From a bacterium (GTDB lineage Bacteria; UBP13; UBA5359): a stretch of 7,705 nt of DNA. A program made the translations under genes and the position numbers. Below, in pieces: positions 7,182 through 7,705 of the stretch. The DNA is taken from positions 1 through 7,705 of the forward strand of contig JAQVUQ010000124.1 in the NCBI GenBank assembly GCA_028699365.1. Reading direction: 5' to 3'. How positions within the stretch are numbered: position 1 is the stretch's first letter; each line of letters starts with the position of its first letter. Under the pieces are notes generated by a model that did not search any database, was not told the origin of the DNA, and saw nothing but the letters and a program-made list of their open reading frames with translations.

Positions 7182-7337
7182 TGCATGAAGAATTGATCGG
7201 TTGCCGCCGGAGCGGGCCGGGACGGATTGAAAGGGGATATAAAATGCTTAAGAAGATCGTTCTATTGGTAATCTGTCTGTCGATTGCCTTATTTGCCGGC
7301 AGCATGGAAGCCATGGCGGCGGATAATAAGACAAAGG
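6057..7337 (+). repeat. Direct repeat, copy 2 (period 2295 bp)
   Basis: Partner of 3762-5045. It begins inside the full-length hydrolase gene at the Met of HMNSTEETG and ends just after the signal-peptide codons (AMAADNKT) of the gene at 7244. Differences cluster unevenly: the first 107 residues differ at one position, while the last 50 or so differ at about 12, a mosaic pattern that suggests gene conversion or unequal constraint. Confidence 0.9.
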
Positions 7338-7705
7338 TCGGCCGGGCGGTTCTCGATGAACTGCTGCCGGTGCAGAACAGGTTGCGTGATCTGCTGGTGC
7401 TGCTCAATTCCGCCAGGCCGAATAAGGATATCGGCAACTTGAAAAAGGAAATATCTCAGAGTGTTGCAGATCTGGATGCGGCTATACCCATCCTGGACAA
7501 GAACTTTGATAAGACGGAAGCGGCAAAGATCAGACAGGATTATGCGGCTAAGGAAAAGATATGGCGGGAAAGAGTGGTGGCTCTTATAGGCAGAAGCGAT
7601 TTGCCGCATGTTTCTTGTCCGACACTGACCACGGTGGAGAGAGTCGCTCTTTATGCGCATTACGTCGTATTATGCGAAGAGGATGATCCGTCCGCACGTG
7701 CCGAC
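7244..7705 (+). CDS. Exported helical protein of unknown function, 3' end outside window
   Basis: The frame stays open for 154 codons to the end of the window. The ATG at 7244 follows AAGGGG (7231-7236) by seven bases. Residues 1-26 are a Sec signal peptide (MLKKIVLLVICLSIALF ... AMAAD) almost the same as that of the hydrolase before it, because both lie in the direct repeat. After about residue 31 the similarity ends. The mature part is rich in Leu, Lys, Glu and Asp with heptad-like stretches (VLDELLPVQNRLRDLLVLL, 35-53; LKKEISQSVADLDAAI, 64-79; IRQDYAAKEKIWRERVVALI, 96-115), suggesting an amphipathic helical bundle. It has one Cys (residue 124) in a HVSCPTLTTVERVALYAHYV segment and another near residue 143. 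I do not recognise the family. It may be the leader region of a larger secreted protein. Spacing of 62 bases from the hydrolase suggests the same transcript. Confidence 0.7.
   Translation, partial: MLKKIVLLVICLSIALFAGSMEAMAADNKTKVGRAVLDELLPVQNRLRDLLVLLNSARPNKDIGNLKKEISQSVADLDAAIPILDKNFDKTEAAKIRQDYAAKEKIWRERVVALIGRSDLPHVSCPTLTTVERVALYAHYVVLCEEDDPSARAD

Noticed and set aside
3762-7337. Insertion sequence or transposon as the cause of the direct repeat
   Set aside because: No transposase, terminal inverted repeats or target-site duplication is visible at the repeat edges; ordinary duplication or deletion fits better.
1-7705. CRISPR arrays, tRNA or rRNA genes
   Set aside because: No short regularly spaced repeats, cloverleaf-like segments or rRNA-like stretches were seen.

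Overview
The window is bacterial: genes are close-packed, several starts have clear Shine-Dalgarno sequences, ATG, GTG and TTG starts are all used, and one gene is AraC-type. GC looks roughly balanced. The mix of secreted hypothetical glycoside hydrolases carrying a beta-galactosidase-trimerisation-like (class I GATase-fold) domain, a ceramidase-family hydrolase and an AraC regulator recalls polysaccharide- or glycan-degrading bacteria such as the PVC lineages (Lentisphaerota, Kiritimatiellota, Planctomycetota). That placement is an inference with low confidence. All genes are on the + strand.

Left part (1-2686). The window opens inside the 3' end of a gene whose product matches the C-terminal half of the complete hydrolase further right. 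Next comes a 423-residue protein of the neutral/alkaline ceramidase family (808-2079), probably cytoplasmic, with Asp where true ceramidases have the nucleophilic Ser. Its stop codon overlaps a TTG start (TTGA) of an AraC-family regulator (2076-2686). That regulator is broken: the cupin-like sensor half and the second helix-turn-helix lie in different frames, and the first helix-turn-helix is absent.

Middle (2687-3765). A 191-base gap carries a perfect TATAAT box and a 7-bp inverted repeat ahead of a gene for an exported protein with a GATase-like fold. Its 3' end is cut at a junction (about 3761) with the next gene.

Right part (3762-7705). From 3762 a 1125-base reading frame encodes only the C-terminal half of a putative glycoside hydrolase. 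The complete 743-residue version follows (4950-7181): signal peptide, TIM-barrel resembling hypothetical glycosyl hydrolase 6, GATase-like domain, beta domain. The two C-terminal halves are equal in length and about 92% identical by my count. The repeat continues through the intergenic spacer and into the signal peptide of the next gene, giving a direct repeat of about 1.28 kb with a 2295-bp period. The second copy of the spacer and signal peptide leads into an unrelated helical exported protein (7244 to the window end).

Taken together, this looks like an accessory glycan-related locus shaped by duplication, module reuse and internal deletion. Three members of one hydrolase family occur in 7.7 kb, and two genes show missing middle segments or fused junctions. 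Whether those losses are real decay or assembly error cannot be decided from the sequence alone. I do not see a clearly new defence or mobile system here.
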